A DNA stretch of 64,000 nucleotides, taken from contig NZ_DBBS01000021.1 in the NCBI RefSeq assembly GCF_002292295.1, positions 113,608 through 177,607 on the forward strand, written 5' to 3'. Made by a program: the position numbers and the translations under genes. The notes below the pieces were generated by a model. It ran no database searches and was not told the DNA's origin. It worked only from the letters and a program-made list of their open reading frames with translations. Below are positions 1-9,279 of the stretch, piece after piece. The number at the start of each line of letters is the position of its first letter. The first letter of the stretch is position 1. Origin of the DNA: Sphingomonas sp. UBA978. Lineage in GTDB: Bacteria; Pseudomonadota; Alphaproteobacteria; Sphingomonadales; Sphingomonadaceae.

Positions 1-162
1 GCTGCCGCCCGCCTTCAGGATCTCGACCCCCGCCGCCGATGCGCGCGGATCGGCGGCGCTGACCATGCCGGGGGCTTTGCCGGGCGCGGCGCGGGCCGTC
101 TGCGCGGCGCAGGCGGTGAGCGGCAGCGTCGCGGCGACGAGGGCGATCGACAGGGTCTTCAT
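1..162 (-). CDS. ggt: Gamma-glutamyltransferase, N-terminal fragment cut by the window edge
   Basis: Only the first 54 codons are present; the gene runs off the left edge. The start is the ATG at 162, read leftwards. It opens with a hydrophobic export signal ending in LTAC, so either a lipoprotein or a cleaved signal peptide is possible. The segment MVSAADPRASAAGVEILKAG follows, the typical opening of the periplasmic gamma-glutamyltranspeptidase large subunit, where the cell degrades glutathione. The catalytic threonine and the autoprocessing site lie outside the window. The family call rests on this short N-terminal motif alone. Confidence 0.75.
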   Translation of the reverse strand, partial: MKTLSIALVAATLPLTACAAQTARAAPGKAPGMVSAADPRASAAGVEILKAGGS

Positions 163-202
163 CGCGGCAAAGCCTAACGGCTGGCCCGGCGAGGGCAACC
201 GA

Positions 203-1228
203 TTATGCCGCTACGGCTTCGGCAACATTCGCAAAGCCGTCGCGCGCGAGCCGCGCGTCGAGGTCGCGCAGGATGCGGCGGGGCAGGCCCGGCCCCGCGA
301 ACACCAGCGCCGAATAGAGCTGGACGAGGCTCGCGCCCGCCCGGATCCGCGCATAGGCTTCCGCCCCGCTGTCGATCCCGCCCGCGGCGATCAGCGCGAT
401 GCTGCCGCCGGCGGCGCTGCGCACGTCCGCCAGCCGCTGGCGCGCGAGCGTGGCGAGCGGTGCACCCGACAGGCCGCCGGTCTCGCCGGCCTCCGGCGCG
501 CGCAGGGCGGGGCGGGAGACGGTGGTGTTGCCCATGATGAGCGCGTCGATCCGGTTGCCGATCGCGGCGCGGACGATGCCGTCGATCGCCGTCGTATCAA
601 GGTCGGGTGCGATCTTGAGGAACAGCGGCGTGTCCCCTCGCGCCGCGGTGCAGGCGGCGAGCAGGTCGTCGAGCGCCGCGCCATGCTGCAGGTCGCGCAG
701 GCCGGGCGTGTTGGGCGAGGAGATGTTGATCGTGACGTAATCGGCGATCGGCGCGGCGGCGGCAACGCCCGCGACATAATCGGCGACGCGGTCCGCGGCG
801 TCCTTGTTGGCGCCGACGTTGATCCCCAGCCGCCCGGTGCCGCGCGTCGCGACCCGCGCCCGCGCCAGCCCCGCTTCGAGCCCGCCGTTGTTGAACCCCA
901 TCCGGTTGATGACCGCGCGATCGGCGACCAGCCGGAACAGCCGCGGTTTCGGATTGCCCGCCTGCGGCACCGGCGTCAGCGTCCCCATCTCGACCGCGCC
1001 GAAGCCGAGCCCGAACAGGCCCTCGATCGCGACGCCGTCCTTGTCGAGGCCGGCGGCGACGCCGAGCGGGTTGGCGAAGGCGAGCGCACCGATCCGGGTG
1101 GCGAGGCGCGGGTTGGCCTTCGCGGCGGGGTAGGGGAGTGCCGCCCGGACCGCCAGCGCCCGCAGCGTGAGGGCATGGGCGCGCTCGGCGTCGAGGGCGA
1201 AGAGGAGCGGGCGGAGGGCGTAGGACAT
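203..1228 (-). CDS. pyrD: Dihydroorotate dehydrogenase (quinone), class 2
   Basis: Oxidises dihydroorotate to orotate in pyrimidine synthesis, passing electrons through FMN to membrane quinone. The 341-residue protein has the class 2 N-terminal helical extension (MSYALRPLLF), then the FMN barrel with GVAAGLDKDG near 57-66, RMGFNN, and the NISSPNTPGLR segment carrying the catalytic serine typical of class 2. The reading frame extends upstream to 1363, but that part is translated from a REP-like repeat and is not genuine. I therefore start at 1228; an in-frame ATG at 1240 is the alternative. It lies tail to tail with the partial ggt gene, 40 bp away. Confidence 0.95.
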   Translation of the reverse strand: MSYALRPLLFALDAERAHALTLRALAVRAALPYPAAKANPRLATRIGALAFANPLGVAAGLDKDGVAIEGLFGLGFGAVEMGTLTPVPQAGNPKPRLFRLVADRAVINRMGFNNGGLEAGLARARVATRGTGRLGINVGANKDAADRVADYVAGVAAAAPIADYVTINISSPNTPGLRDLQHGAALDDLLAACTAARGDTPLFLKIAPDLDTTAIDGIVRAAIGNRIDALIMGNTTVSRPALRAPEAGETGGLSGAPLATLARQRLADVRSAAGGSIALIAAGGIDSGAEAYARIRAGASLVQLYSALVFAGPGLPRRILRDLDARLARDGFANVAEAVAA

Positions 1229-1311
1229 GGGCGCGCCCATCGCATTGCGGTCGACGAAGGTCAAAGCGCGGCGTCGTTTCGCCTTGGTCACCCCCTTTCG
1301 TAACACCTCTT

Positions 1312-1421
1312 CGTCATCCCCGCGCAGGCGGGGATCCATATACGCCACTGTATCATACGCCACTGTATCGGCGTGGGCGCAGCGTCAGCGTGTATGGATC
1401 CCCGCCTGCGCGGGGATGACG
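1312..1421. repeat. Paired REP-like inverted repeat
   Basis: Two 29-bp arms (1312-1340 and 1393-1421) are exact reverse complements. Each arm contains a small palindrome, CCCCGC-GCAG-GCGGGG. Between them is a perfect tandem duplication of 15 bp, at 1340-1354 and 1355-1369. The same core recurs at 17561-17586. This is the common dispersed repeat of sphingomonad intergenic regions. Transcribed, it would fold into a long hairpin between pyrD and the SUF regulator. No protein is encoded. Confidence 0.85.
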
Positions 1422-1501
1422 GCAGGAGGGTTGTCGGCGTCGCCATCACCCCCGCCGATTGCCCCCGCACCTTGACCGCAGCGCACAAAAGCCTATCTGG
1501 C

Positions 1502-1540
1502 AATCGGATCGAATTGATCCGATTTGCGAATTGCTCGCAA
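1502..1540. promoter_or_regulatory. Two adjacent inverted repeats, putative operator of the SUF regulator
   Basis: A perfect 9-bp inverted repeat (AATCGGATC, 5-bp spacer, GATCCGATT; 1502-1524) is followed at once by a 6-bp one (TTGCGA, 5-bp spacer, TCGCAA; 1524-1540). They lie 18-56 bp upstream of the Rrf2 gene start. Rrf2 proteins bind as dimers to such symmetric sites and often autoregulate. The operator role is inferred from position and symmetry; neither half matches a consensus I can name. Confidence 0.5.
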
Positions 1541-1557
1541 CAACTGATCCGGAGCCG

Positions 1558-2025
1558 ATGCGTCTCAGCAGCCTAGCCGATTATGCGGTCGTGATGATGT
1601 CCGCCGCCGCGCGCCATTGCGGCGGCGAGGCGCGACTCAATGCGACGCTGCTCGCTGAGGAGACCGGCGTGCCGCTGCCGACCGCGCAGAAGCTGGTCAG
1701 TCGGCTGTCTGCGGCCGGGCTGATCGAGAGCGCGCGCGGCACCGGCGGCGGCTTCCGCCTCGCGCGGCCGGCGGCGGCGATCAGCCTCGCCGACATCATC
1801 GAGGCGGTCGAAGGGCCGATCCAGATGACCTCCTGCGTCGAGGGCAGCCGCCACGATTGTGCGATCGAGGGCAATTGCCAGGTCCGCCCCCATTGGGGCG
1901 TGGTCAACGAAGCGGTCCGCGGCGCGCTCGCCGGCGTGTCGCTCGCCCGCCTTTCCCGCGCGCCCGCTCCGACCCACGATATCGTGTCCAGCCCCATTCC
2001 CGCCCTTCTCGGCGAACAGGTGTAA
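1558..2025 (+). CDS. Rrf2-family Fe-S assembly regulator of the SUF operon
   Basis: A 155-residue transcription factor of the IscR/Rrf2 family, probably sensing an Fe-S cluster and controlling the SUF genes it precedes. Residues 1-75 form the winged helix (MRLSSLADYAVVMM; PTAQKLVSRLSAAGLI; GTGGGFRLARP). The three cysteines expected for cluster binding lie in SCVEGSRHDCAIEGNCQ near residues 95-111. The start at 1558 gives the canonical Rrf2 N-terminus; the frame is open further upstream, but that stretch is not protein-like and contains the putative operator. It ends 2 bp before sufB, so it is the first gene of the operon. It resembles the SUF-associated regulators of proteobacteria more than true IscR. 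Confidence 0.9.
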   Translation: MRLSSLADYAVVMMSAAARHCGGEARLNATLLAEETGVPLPTAQKLVSRLSAAGLIESARGTGGGFRLARPAAAISLADIIEAVEGPIQMTSCVEGSRHDCAIEGNCQVRPHWGVVNEAVRGALAGVSLARLSRAPAPTHDIVSSPIPALLGEQV

Positions 2026-2027
2026 CC

Positions 2028-3508
<1,481 letters not shown>

Positions 3509-3512
<4 letters not shown>

Positions 3513-3823
3513 TTAGGCCGATCGCCGTGGCGTTGTTGGCAGTGGCGCAGGCGCCGCCCGCCGATGAGATCAGCGTCGTCGGCAGACGGCTTCGCAAGCT
3601 GCAACTGGATTTGAATATCGACGCCGGGCAATTGCGCGGCTGTCGAGCGCGGGTGTCGAGCGGCGATCGATTTATCGATGAAGCGGCCTGCTCGGCTGCG
3701 CGCATCTGTGTCGGCAGACGTTCCGTCGCCCGCACCGGATTGCTGACCTGCATTAACGAAGGCGTCTTCGCAGCCGTGGCTCGCGATCGTGCCAAGGAAG
3801 AAAGCCGCAATGCTCAAGATTGA
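3509..3823 (+). CDS. Small exported protein of unknown function between sufB and sufC
   Basis: I do not recognise this 104-residue protein. It starts at a GTG overlapping the sufB stop (GTGA) and ends 14 nt inside sufC, so it is embedded in the operon. The N-terminus, MIRPIAVALLAVAQAPPADE, reads as a short signal peptide. The mature part has four cysteines (in LRGCRA, EAACSA, RICVG, LTCINE), which could form two disulfides. The tight overlaps on both sides argue for a real gene. A role tied to Fe-S biogenesis is suggested only by position and is odd for a periplasmic protein. Confidence 0.6.
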
Positions 3824-4553
3824 AAACCTCCACGCCGAGATCGACGGCAAGCCGATCCTCAAGGGCCTCAGCCTCACCGTGAACGCGGGCGAGATCCACG
3901 CGATCATGGGCCCGAACGGTGCGGGCAAGTCGACGCTCGGCTATGTCCTCGGCGGCCGCCCCGGCTATGAGGTGACCGAAGGCTCAATCACCTTCGACGG
4001 GCAGGACCTGCTCGAACTCGCGCCCAACGAACGCGCCGCGGCGGGGGTGTTCCTCGGCTTCCAGTATCCGGTCGAGATTCCCGGCGTGAGCAACGTTCAG
4101 TTCCTGCGCGAGGCGCTCAACGCCCAGCGCGGCACGCGCGACGAAAAGCCGCTGTCGGGCGCCGAATTCCTCAAGCTCGCGCGCGAGGAAGCGCGCAAGC
4201 TCGATATGGATGCCGAGATGCTCAAGCGCCCGGTCAACGTCGGCTTTTCCGGCGGCGAGAAGAAGCGCAACGAGATGGTGCAGATGGGCGTCGTCAACCC
4301 GAAGTTCGCGATCCTCGACGAAACCGACAGCGGCCTCGACATCGACGCGCTGCGCATCGTCGGCGACGGCATCAACCGCATCATGCGCGCCCCCGACAAG
4401 GCGGTGCTGCTCATCACGCACTATCAGCGCCTGCTGGACTATGTGCAGCCCGACTTCGTCCACGTGCTGGCGGACGGCCGCATCGTCCGCTCCGGCGGCG
4501 CCGACCTCGCGCATGAATTGGAGCGCGAGGGCTATGCGGGGGTGACGGCGTGA
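3810..4553 (+). CDS. sufC: Fe-S cluster assembly ATPase SufC
   Basis: ABC-type ATPase of the SufBCD complex; ATP binding drives the rearrangement that lets the cluster form. The 247-residue protein has Walker A GPNGAGKST (34-42), signature SGGEKKRNE, Walker B AILDETDSGLD, and a switch histidine in LLITHYQR. I chose the ATG at 3810 (MLKIENLHAEIDGK), preceded by AAGGAAG at a good distance, over an in-frame ATG at 3789. It overlaps the small exported gene upstream. Downstream it is separated from sufD by a 313-bp stretch occupied by a repeat element. Confidence 0.97.
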   Translation: MLKIENLHAEIDGKPILKGLSLTVNAGEIHAIMGPNGAGKSTLGYVLGGRPGYEVTEGSITFDGQDLLELAPNERAAAGVFLGFQYPVEIPGVSNVQFLREALNAQRGTRDEKPLSGAEFLKLAREEARKLDMDAEMLKRPVNVGFSGGEKKRNEMVQMGVVNPKFAILDETDSGLDIDALRIVGDGINRIMRAPDKAVLLITHYQRLLDYVQPDFVHVLADGRIVRSGGADLAHELEREGYAGVTA

Positions 4554-4559
4554 TCGGTT

Positions 4560-4843
4560 TTCACGCGAAGGCGCGAAGCCGCGAAGAGGGTGTGGCCCTT
4601 GGCAGGTCGTTGGGCATGATCGAGAAGATTTTTGTTCGCGCGGAGGCGCGGAGGCGCGGAGATGGCGTGGCGGAAGGCTTGCTCCCGTCGATCATCGCCA
4701 ACGATTTTTGCAGTACGCTGACGCGCACGAAGCAGCCCCGCGCCGCAGGCGCCATCACATCTTCTCCTCTTCTTCTCCGCGCCTCCGCGCCTCCGCGCGA
4801 ACAAAATCCTTCTTCTCTTCGCGTCTTCGCGCCTTCGCGTGAA
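4560..4843. repeat. Nested inverted-repeat element inserted between sufC and sufD
   Basis: The gap between sufC and sufD is filled by a nested palindromic element. Outer arms 4560-4588 and 4815-4843 are inverted copies of a TTCACGCGAAGGCGCGAAG-type sequence with small mismatches. Inner arms 4634-4661 and 4776-4803 are inverted copies of a GTTCGCGCGGAGGCGCGGAG-type sequence. Every frame through it gives Arg/Ala/Glu-rich filler such as REGAKTRREE, a well-known source of false protein predictions in proteobacterial genomes. It has no open transposase gene. In the mRNA it would form a long hairpin between two genes of one complex. Confidence 0.8.
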
Positions 4844-4866
4844 TCCATCTTGCAGCGAGCCGCCGC

Positions 4867-5940
4867 ATGACCGCCGTCCTCGATCTTCCCACCACCCGCG
4901 AGGAAGCCTTCCGCTGGGCCGACATGCCCGCGCTGCAAGCCGCCCGCGTACTGACGCCCCGATCGGCCGCGGTGCCGGATGCAATCCTCCCCGACGCGGC
5001 GAGACTGGTGTTCGTCGATGGTTGTCTCATTGACCATCTAAGCCGCCCCGGCGACCTCGCCATCGCTCCGACAACCGTCAGCAGCGATCACGCGCTCGCC
5101 CGCCACGCCGCGGGCCAGGGCCATGCGATCACGCTCGCCCCGCGCACCGTCACCCGAATCGAGATCGCCCGCGTCAACGCCGGCGAGGACAGCCACACGC
5201 CCCTCGTCATCACGCTCGGCGACGACGCCGTGCTGACGCTGGTCGAGAGCTTCACCGGCGCCGGCTGGACCAACACGCTGACCCGATTCGAGCTGGGGCA
5301 GGGCGCCCGCGTCATGCGCGCCGTCCGCATCGTGCAAGACGCCGGCTTCGTCTCGACCCGCGACGAGGTGGCGATATCCGAAGCCGCCAGCTTCGTTTCG
5401 GTCGCGCTCGGCGCCACCGCGGCGGGCACACGGCTCGACGCGGCGCTGACGCTGAACGGGGACGGCGCCTATGCCGAACTCGGCGGCGCGCTGCTGACCC
5501 GCAACGACCAGCGCCAGGAATGCGCGGTCCGCGTCCGCCACGCCCACCCCAACGGCCAGTCGCACCAGCTGTGGCGTGCGGTCGCTGCGGATCGCTCGAC
5601 CGTCAGCCTCGCCGCTGCGGTCGAGGTCGCGCGCGACGCGCAGAAGACCGATGGCGAACAGTCGCTGCGCGGCCTGCTGCTCCAGCGTACTGCGACGGTG
5701 AACCTCAAGCCCGAGCTCGAGATCTTCGCCGACGACGTGAAATGCGCGCATGGCGCGACGGTCGGCGAACTCGACGCGCGCGCGCTGTTCTACATGCAGA
5801 GCCGCGGCATCCCCGCCGCGCGCGCCAGGGCGCTGCTGACGCGTGCGTTCGTCGCCGATGCGATCGACCGGATCGCCCATGAAACCGTGCGGGAGGCGTT
5901 CGCCGCCGATGCCGACGCGTGGCTGGACGGGGCTTTGTGA
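4867..5940 (+). CDS. sufD: Fe-S cluster assembly protein SufD
   Basis: Partner of SufB and SufC; a SufB paralogue needed for iron acquisition during cluster assembly. The 357 residues are slightly short for the family. The protein has an N-terminal helical part (TTREEAFRWADMPAL), a beta-helix core, and the conserved C-terminal block LEIFADDVKCAHGATVGELD followed by ARALFYMQSRGIPAARARAL. It starts at the ATG at 4867, just beyond the repeat element. It ends in GTGA shared with the likely sufS start. Confidence 0.96.
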   Translation: MTAVLDLPTTREEAFRWADMPALQAARVLTPRSAAVPDAILPDAARLVFVDGCLIDHLSRPGDLAIAPTTVSSDHALARHAAGQGHAITLAPRTVTRIEIARVNAGEDSHTPLVITLGDDAVLTLVESFTGAGWTNTLTRFELGQGARVMRAVRIVQDAGFVSTRDEVAISEAASFVSVALGATAAGTRLDAALTLNGDGAYAELGGALLTRNDQRQECAVRVRHAHPNGQSHQLWRAVAADRSTVSLAAAVEVARDAQKTDGEQSLRGLLLQRTATVNLKPELEIFADDVKCAHGATVGELDARALFYMQSRGIPAARARALLTRAFVADAIDRIAHETVREAFAADADAWLDGAL

Positions 5941-7145
5941 CCACCACCGAAACCCCGCTCGACGCGCTCGCCGATTTCCCGGCCATCCCGCAGGACTGGG
6001 CGTATCTCGACACCGCCGCCACCGCGCAGAAGCCGCAGGTCGTCATCGATGCGATCACGCGCGGCTATGCCGAAACCTATGCCACCGTCCATCGCGGCGT
6101 CTACCAGCGCAGCGCCGACATGACGCTCGCCTATGAGGCCGCCCGCGGCAAGGTCGCACGCTTCATCGGTGCGACGACGCCGGACGAGATCGTTTTCGTG
6201 CGAGGCGCGACCGAAGCGATCAACCTCGTCGCGCACAGCTGGGCAACGACGCAGCTCAAGGCCGGCGACCGCATCCTGCTGTCGATGCTGGAGCACCACA
6301 GCAACATCGTGCCGTGGCAGATGGCGGCGGAGCGCGTCGGCGCGGCGATCGACGTCGTGCCGCTGACCGCGGACCATCGCATCGACCTCGATGCGATGGA
6401 AGCGATGCTGACCGAGCGCCACAAACTGGTCGCGCTGGCGCATGTCTCGAACGTGCTCGGCTCGGTCCTCGATGCGAAGCGGGCGACCGATCTGGCGCAC
6501 CGCGTCGGCGCGAAGATCCTGCTCGACGGCTGTCAGGCGGTGCCGCGCATCGCCGTCGACGTCGCCAAAATCGGTTGCGATTTCTACGTCTTCTCCGGTC
6601 ACAAGCTGTACGGCCCGACCGGGATCGGCGTGCTGTGGGGCCGGGGCGAGCTGCTGGCGCAGATGCCCCCCTGGCAGGGCGGCGGATCGATGATCGACCG
6701 CGTCAGCTTCGCGCGCACCACCTACGCGCCCCCGCCGGGCCGCTTCGAGGCGGGAACGCCGCATATCGTCGGCGGCCTCGGCCTCGCCGCGGCGATCGAT
6801 TACGTCGAAGGGATCGGCATCGATCGCATCCATGCGCACGAAGCCGCGCTGGTCCGTGACGCCCGTGCCGCACTCTCGTCGCTCAATTCGGTCCGCCTGT
6901 TCGGACCGGAGGACAGCGCCGGCATCGTCAGTTTCGAGGTTCGGGGGGTGCATCCGCACGATGTCGGCACCATCTTGGACGAGGGCCGGGTGGCGATCCG
7001 CGCCGGGCATCATTGCGCGCAGCCGCTGATGGAGGCGCTGGGCATCGATGCCACCGCGCGGGCGAGCTTCGCGGTCTATAATGGGCCGCAGGATATCGAG
7101 GCGCTGGTCCGCGGCGTCGAACGGGTAACGAGGATTTTCGGATGA
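5937..7145 (+). CDS. sufS: Cysteine desulfurase SufS
   Basis: PLP enzyme that takes sulfur from L-cysteine, forming a persulfide that feeds SufBCD. With the GTG at 5937 it has 402 residues, typical for group II desulfurases. Visible are YLDTAATAQKP near the N-terminus, the cofactor lysine K223 in SGHKLYGPTGIG, and the catalytic C360 in RAGHHCAQPLM. A GTG at 5919 is also in frame; 5937 gives the usual GTGA overlap with sufD. It ends overlapping the next gene by 4 nt. No sufE is next to it in this window. Confidence 0.96.
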   Translation: MTTTETPLDALADFPAIPQDWAYLDTAATAQKPQVVIDAITRGYAETYATVHRGVYQRSADMTLAYEAARGKVARFIGATTPDEIVFVRGATEAINLVAHSWATTQLKAGDRILLSMLEHHSNIVPWQMAAERVGAAIDVVPLTADHRIDLDAMEAMLTERHKLVALAHVSNVLGSVLDAKRATDLAHRVGAKILLDGCQAVPRIAVDVAKIGCDFYVFSGHKLYGPTGIGVLWGRGELLAQMPPWQGGGSMIDRVSFARTTYAPPPGRFEAGTPHIVGGLGLAAAIDYVEGIGIDRIHAHEAALVRDARAALSSLNSVRLFGPEDSAGIVSFEVRGVHPHDVGTILDEGRVAIRAGHHCAQPLMEALGIDATARASFAVYNGPQDIEALVRGVERVTRIFG

Positions 7146-7609
7146 GCGATACGATCCGTGTCGAGGAAGTGGAGGCGGTCACCCCGCCGCCCAGGGCGCG
7201 CGTCGAGGATGCGGCGGATGCCCAGACGGCGTCCGGGCGCGAACGCGACTATCTGTCGGGCTTCCTCCAACAACAGCCGCAGGGCGATGCCCCCGGCGAA
7301 CCCGGCGGCGCGCTCTATGAGGCCGTCATCGACGCGCTAAAGGAAATCTACGACCCGGAAATCCCGGTCAACATCTACGACCTCGGCCTGATCTACGGTG
7401 TCGAGGTCAGCGCGGAGGGGCAGGCGGTCGTCACGATGACGTTGACCACGCCGCATTGCCCGGTCGCCGAATCGATGCCCGCCGAGGTCGAGATGCGCGT
7501 CGCCGCGGTGCCGGGCATCGCCTTCGCCGACGTCAACCTGATCTGGGACCCGCCCTGGGACCCGCAGAAGATGTCGGACGAGGCCAAGCTCGAACTGGGG
7601 ATGCTGTGA
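7142..7609 (+). CDS. sufT: SUF-associated MIP18/DUF59 protein (SufT-like)
   Basis: A 155-residue protein of the MIP18/PaaD-like family, which helps Fe-S cluster maturation or delivery. An N-terminal stretch of about 55 residues is variable and acidic. The DUF59 core then has DPEIPVNIYDLGLIYGV and TLTTPHCPVAESMP with its conserved cysteine, ending in WDPPWDPQKMSDEAK. It overlaps sufS by 4 nt and shares one base with sufA, placing it firmly in the operon. The symbol follows common usage; direct transfer to a particular client protein is unproven. Confidence 0.88.
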   Translation: MSDTIRVEEVEAVTPPPRARVEDAADAQTASGRERDYLSGFLQQQPQGDAPGEPGGALYEAVIDALKEIYDPEIPVNIYDLGLIYGVEVSAEGQAVVTMTLTTPHCPVAESMPAEVEMRVAAVPGIAFADVNLIWDPPWDPQKMSDEAKLELGML

Positions 7610-7962
7610 TGGCCACCACCTTGCGCCAGCGCCCTGCGCCGCTGATCCTCACCGCCGCGGCGGATGCGCGGATCGCCGACCTGATGGCGCGTGCGCCGGA
7701 AGGGGCGATCGGCGTCAAGCTGTCGACGCCGCGCCGCGGCTGTTCGGGCCTCGCCTATTCGGTCGATTACGTCACCGAAGCGAAGCCGTTCGACGAGCGT
7801 ATCGAGACGCCGGGCGGCACCCTGTTCGTCGACGGCGGGTCGATCCTCTACCTCGTCGGATCGACGATGGACTGGATCGAGGACGATTTCACCGCCGGCT
7901 TCGTCTTCGCCAACCCCAACGCCAAGGGCGCCTGCGGCTGCGGCGAGAGCTTCACGGTGTAA
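7609..7962 (+). CDS. sufA: Fe-S carrier SufA/IscA family (A-type)
   Basis: A-type carrier that receives clusters from SufBCD and passes them to apoproteins. The 117-residue protein has the three invariant cysteines in the usual spacing: one in RRGCSGLAY and two in GACGCGESF at the C-terminus. The ATG overlaps the preceding stop (TGATG). It is the last gene of the operon and faces the convergent acetyltransferase-like gene 22 bp away; I saw no clear terminator hairpin between them. Confidence 0.95.
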   Translation: MATTLRQRPAPLILTAAADARIADLMARAPEGAIGVKLSTPRRGCSGLAYSVDYVTEAKPFDERIETPGGTLFVDGGSILYLVGSTMDWIEDDFTAGFVFANPNAKGACGCGESFTV

Positions 7963-7984
7963 CGACGCCGTCGAAGGGGACCGC

Positions 7985-9136
7985 CTACAGGTCCTTGCCG
8001 TAGACGTTGTAGACCTTGTTCACCCGGCTATCGATCGTCTCGGCGATCGAGCGCATCCCCTGATTGTCGTCGAGGATCCAGCCGATCTCGCCGCGGCTCG
8101 CGCCATAATGCGCGACCGAGGCGCGGCGGATATATTCGATCATCATGAAGGCCAACTGGCTCGCCATCCGCGACGCCTGCAATTCCTTGACCACGCCCAT
8201 CAGCGGCACGCGCATCGTCCGCACCTTCGGTTTACGCAGCCAGAGCAGCAGCTTCGCCCAGCCGAACGGCAGCAGCGAACCATTGAGCGGCTTCAGCGGC
8301 TCGTTGAGGTCGGGCAGGGTAATCATGAACGCGACCGGCTTGCCGTCCAGTTCGGCGATGCGGATCAGGTCGTTGAACACGATCGGCTTCAGCTTGACGC
8401 CGACGTCCTTGATCTCGGGCGGGGTGAGGGGGACGAAACCCCAATTGTCGCTCCACGCATCGTTGAGGATCGACAGGATGATCGCCGCCTCTTCCGCAAA
8501 CTTGCGCTTGTCGACCTCGCGCACGACGATCCGCGGGTTGTTTTCGCCCGAGCGGATGATCCGCTTCACGATCGGCGGAAACTCCTGCGTGATGTCGAGT
8601 TCATAGGTGAACAGCTGTTTCACCGTTGCGTAGCCGGCGCGCTCGATCCAGCCCTGATACTCGGGCTTGGCATGGCCCATCATGATCGTCGGCGCATGGT
8701 CGTGGCCCTGCACCAGCAGCCCCGGCTCCTCCCAGATCGACTGCGAGATCGGGCCGAGCGCCCGCGTCATGCCCTGTTCGCGGAGCCAGCCCTCGGCCTT
8801 CGCCAGCAGCGCCACGAAGATTTCCTCGCGCTCGGCATCCATCAGCCCCCATTGGCCGACGCCGGGACCGAAGCCCTGTTCGACCGGCATCGTCAGTGCC
8901 AAGGTATCGATATGCGCGGAGATGCGCCCGACGATCCGTCCGCCCTCATGCGCCAGGAAAAGCTGGGCCTTCGCATGGCTGTACCAGCCGTTCTTCTCGG
9001 GCGTGAGCAGCCCCAGCGCCTCGCCCTTCAGCGGCGGCACCCAGGCCGGATCGTCCTTGTAGAGTCGGAACGGCAGGTCGACGAACGCCTTGCGCTCGCG
9101 CTTGGTGGTGACGGGCGTGATCGTCAGGTCGCTCAA
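7985..9136 (-). CDS. GNAT-fold N-acetyltransferase-like protein
   Basis: A protein of about 383 residues widely kept in sphingomonads and variously named acetyltransferase or dATP pyrophosphohydrolase. The N-terminal half looks GNAT-like (FVDLPFRLYKDDPAWVPPL, then LFLAHEGGRIVGRISAHID). The rest (GPISQSIWEEPGLLVQG; LNDAWSDNWGFVPLTP; AHYGASRGEIGWILDDN) is characteristic of this family but has no function known to me. I chose the TTG at 9136 because GGGAGG sits 6 nt upstream; the frame is open to a GTG at 9169. It is monocistronic and convergent with sufA. Confidence 0.7.
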   Translation of the reverse strand: MSDLTITPVTTKRERKAFVDLPFRLYKDDPAWVPPLKGEALGLLTPEKNGWYSHAKAQLFLAHEGGRIVGRISAHIDTLALTMPVEQGFGPGVGQWGLMDAEREEIFVALLAKAEGWLREQGMTRALGPISQSIWEEPGLLVQGHDHAPTIMMGHAKPEYQGWIERAGYATVKQLFTYELDITQEFPPIVKRIIRSGENNPRIVVREVDKRKFAEEAAIILSILNDAWSDNWGFVPLTPPEIKDVGVKLKPIVFNDLIRIAELDGKPVAFMITLPDLNEPLKPLNGSLLPFGWAKLLLWLRKPKVRTMRVPLMGVVKELQASRMASQLAFMMIEYIRRASVAHYGASRGEIGWILDDNQGMRSIAETIDSRVNKVYNVYGKDL

Positions 9137-9279
9137 TTCGGGCCTCCCATTTGGCCTGCGATCTAGCACGCCCCAGCGGCGAAGCGAGTGACGATTCCGT
9201 CATCTGTGATCGGAACGTTGCCGCGGCGTGCAACCGCGCCGACCTGTAAATGCCACGCTGTCGCCACTATCTGGGGGCA

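Noticed and set aside
65..1303. Long plus-strand frame opposite pyrD
   Set aside because: Arg-rich, motif-free translation antisense to a clearly conserved enzyme; long antisense frames are common at this GC content.
4532..5063. Several short frames across the sufC-sufD gap encoding REGAKTRREE-like proteins
   Set aside because: They are translations of the inverted-repeat element, a known source of false annotations.
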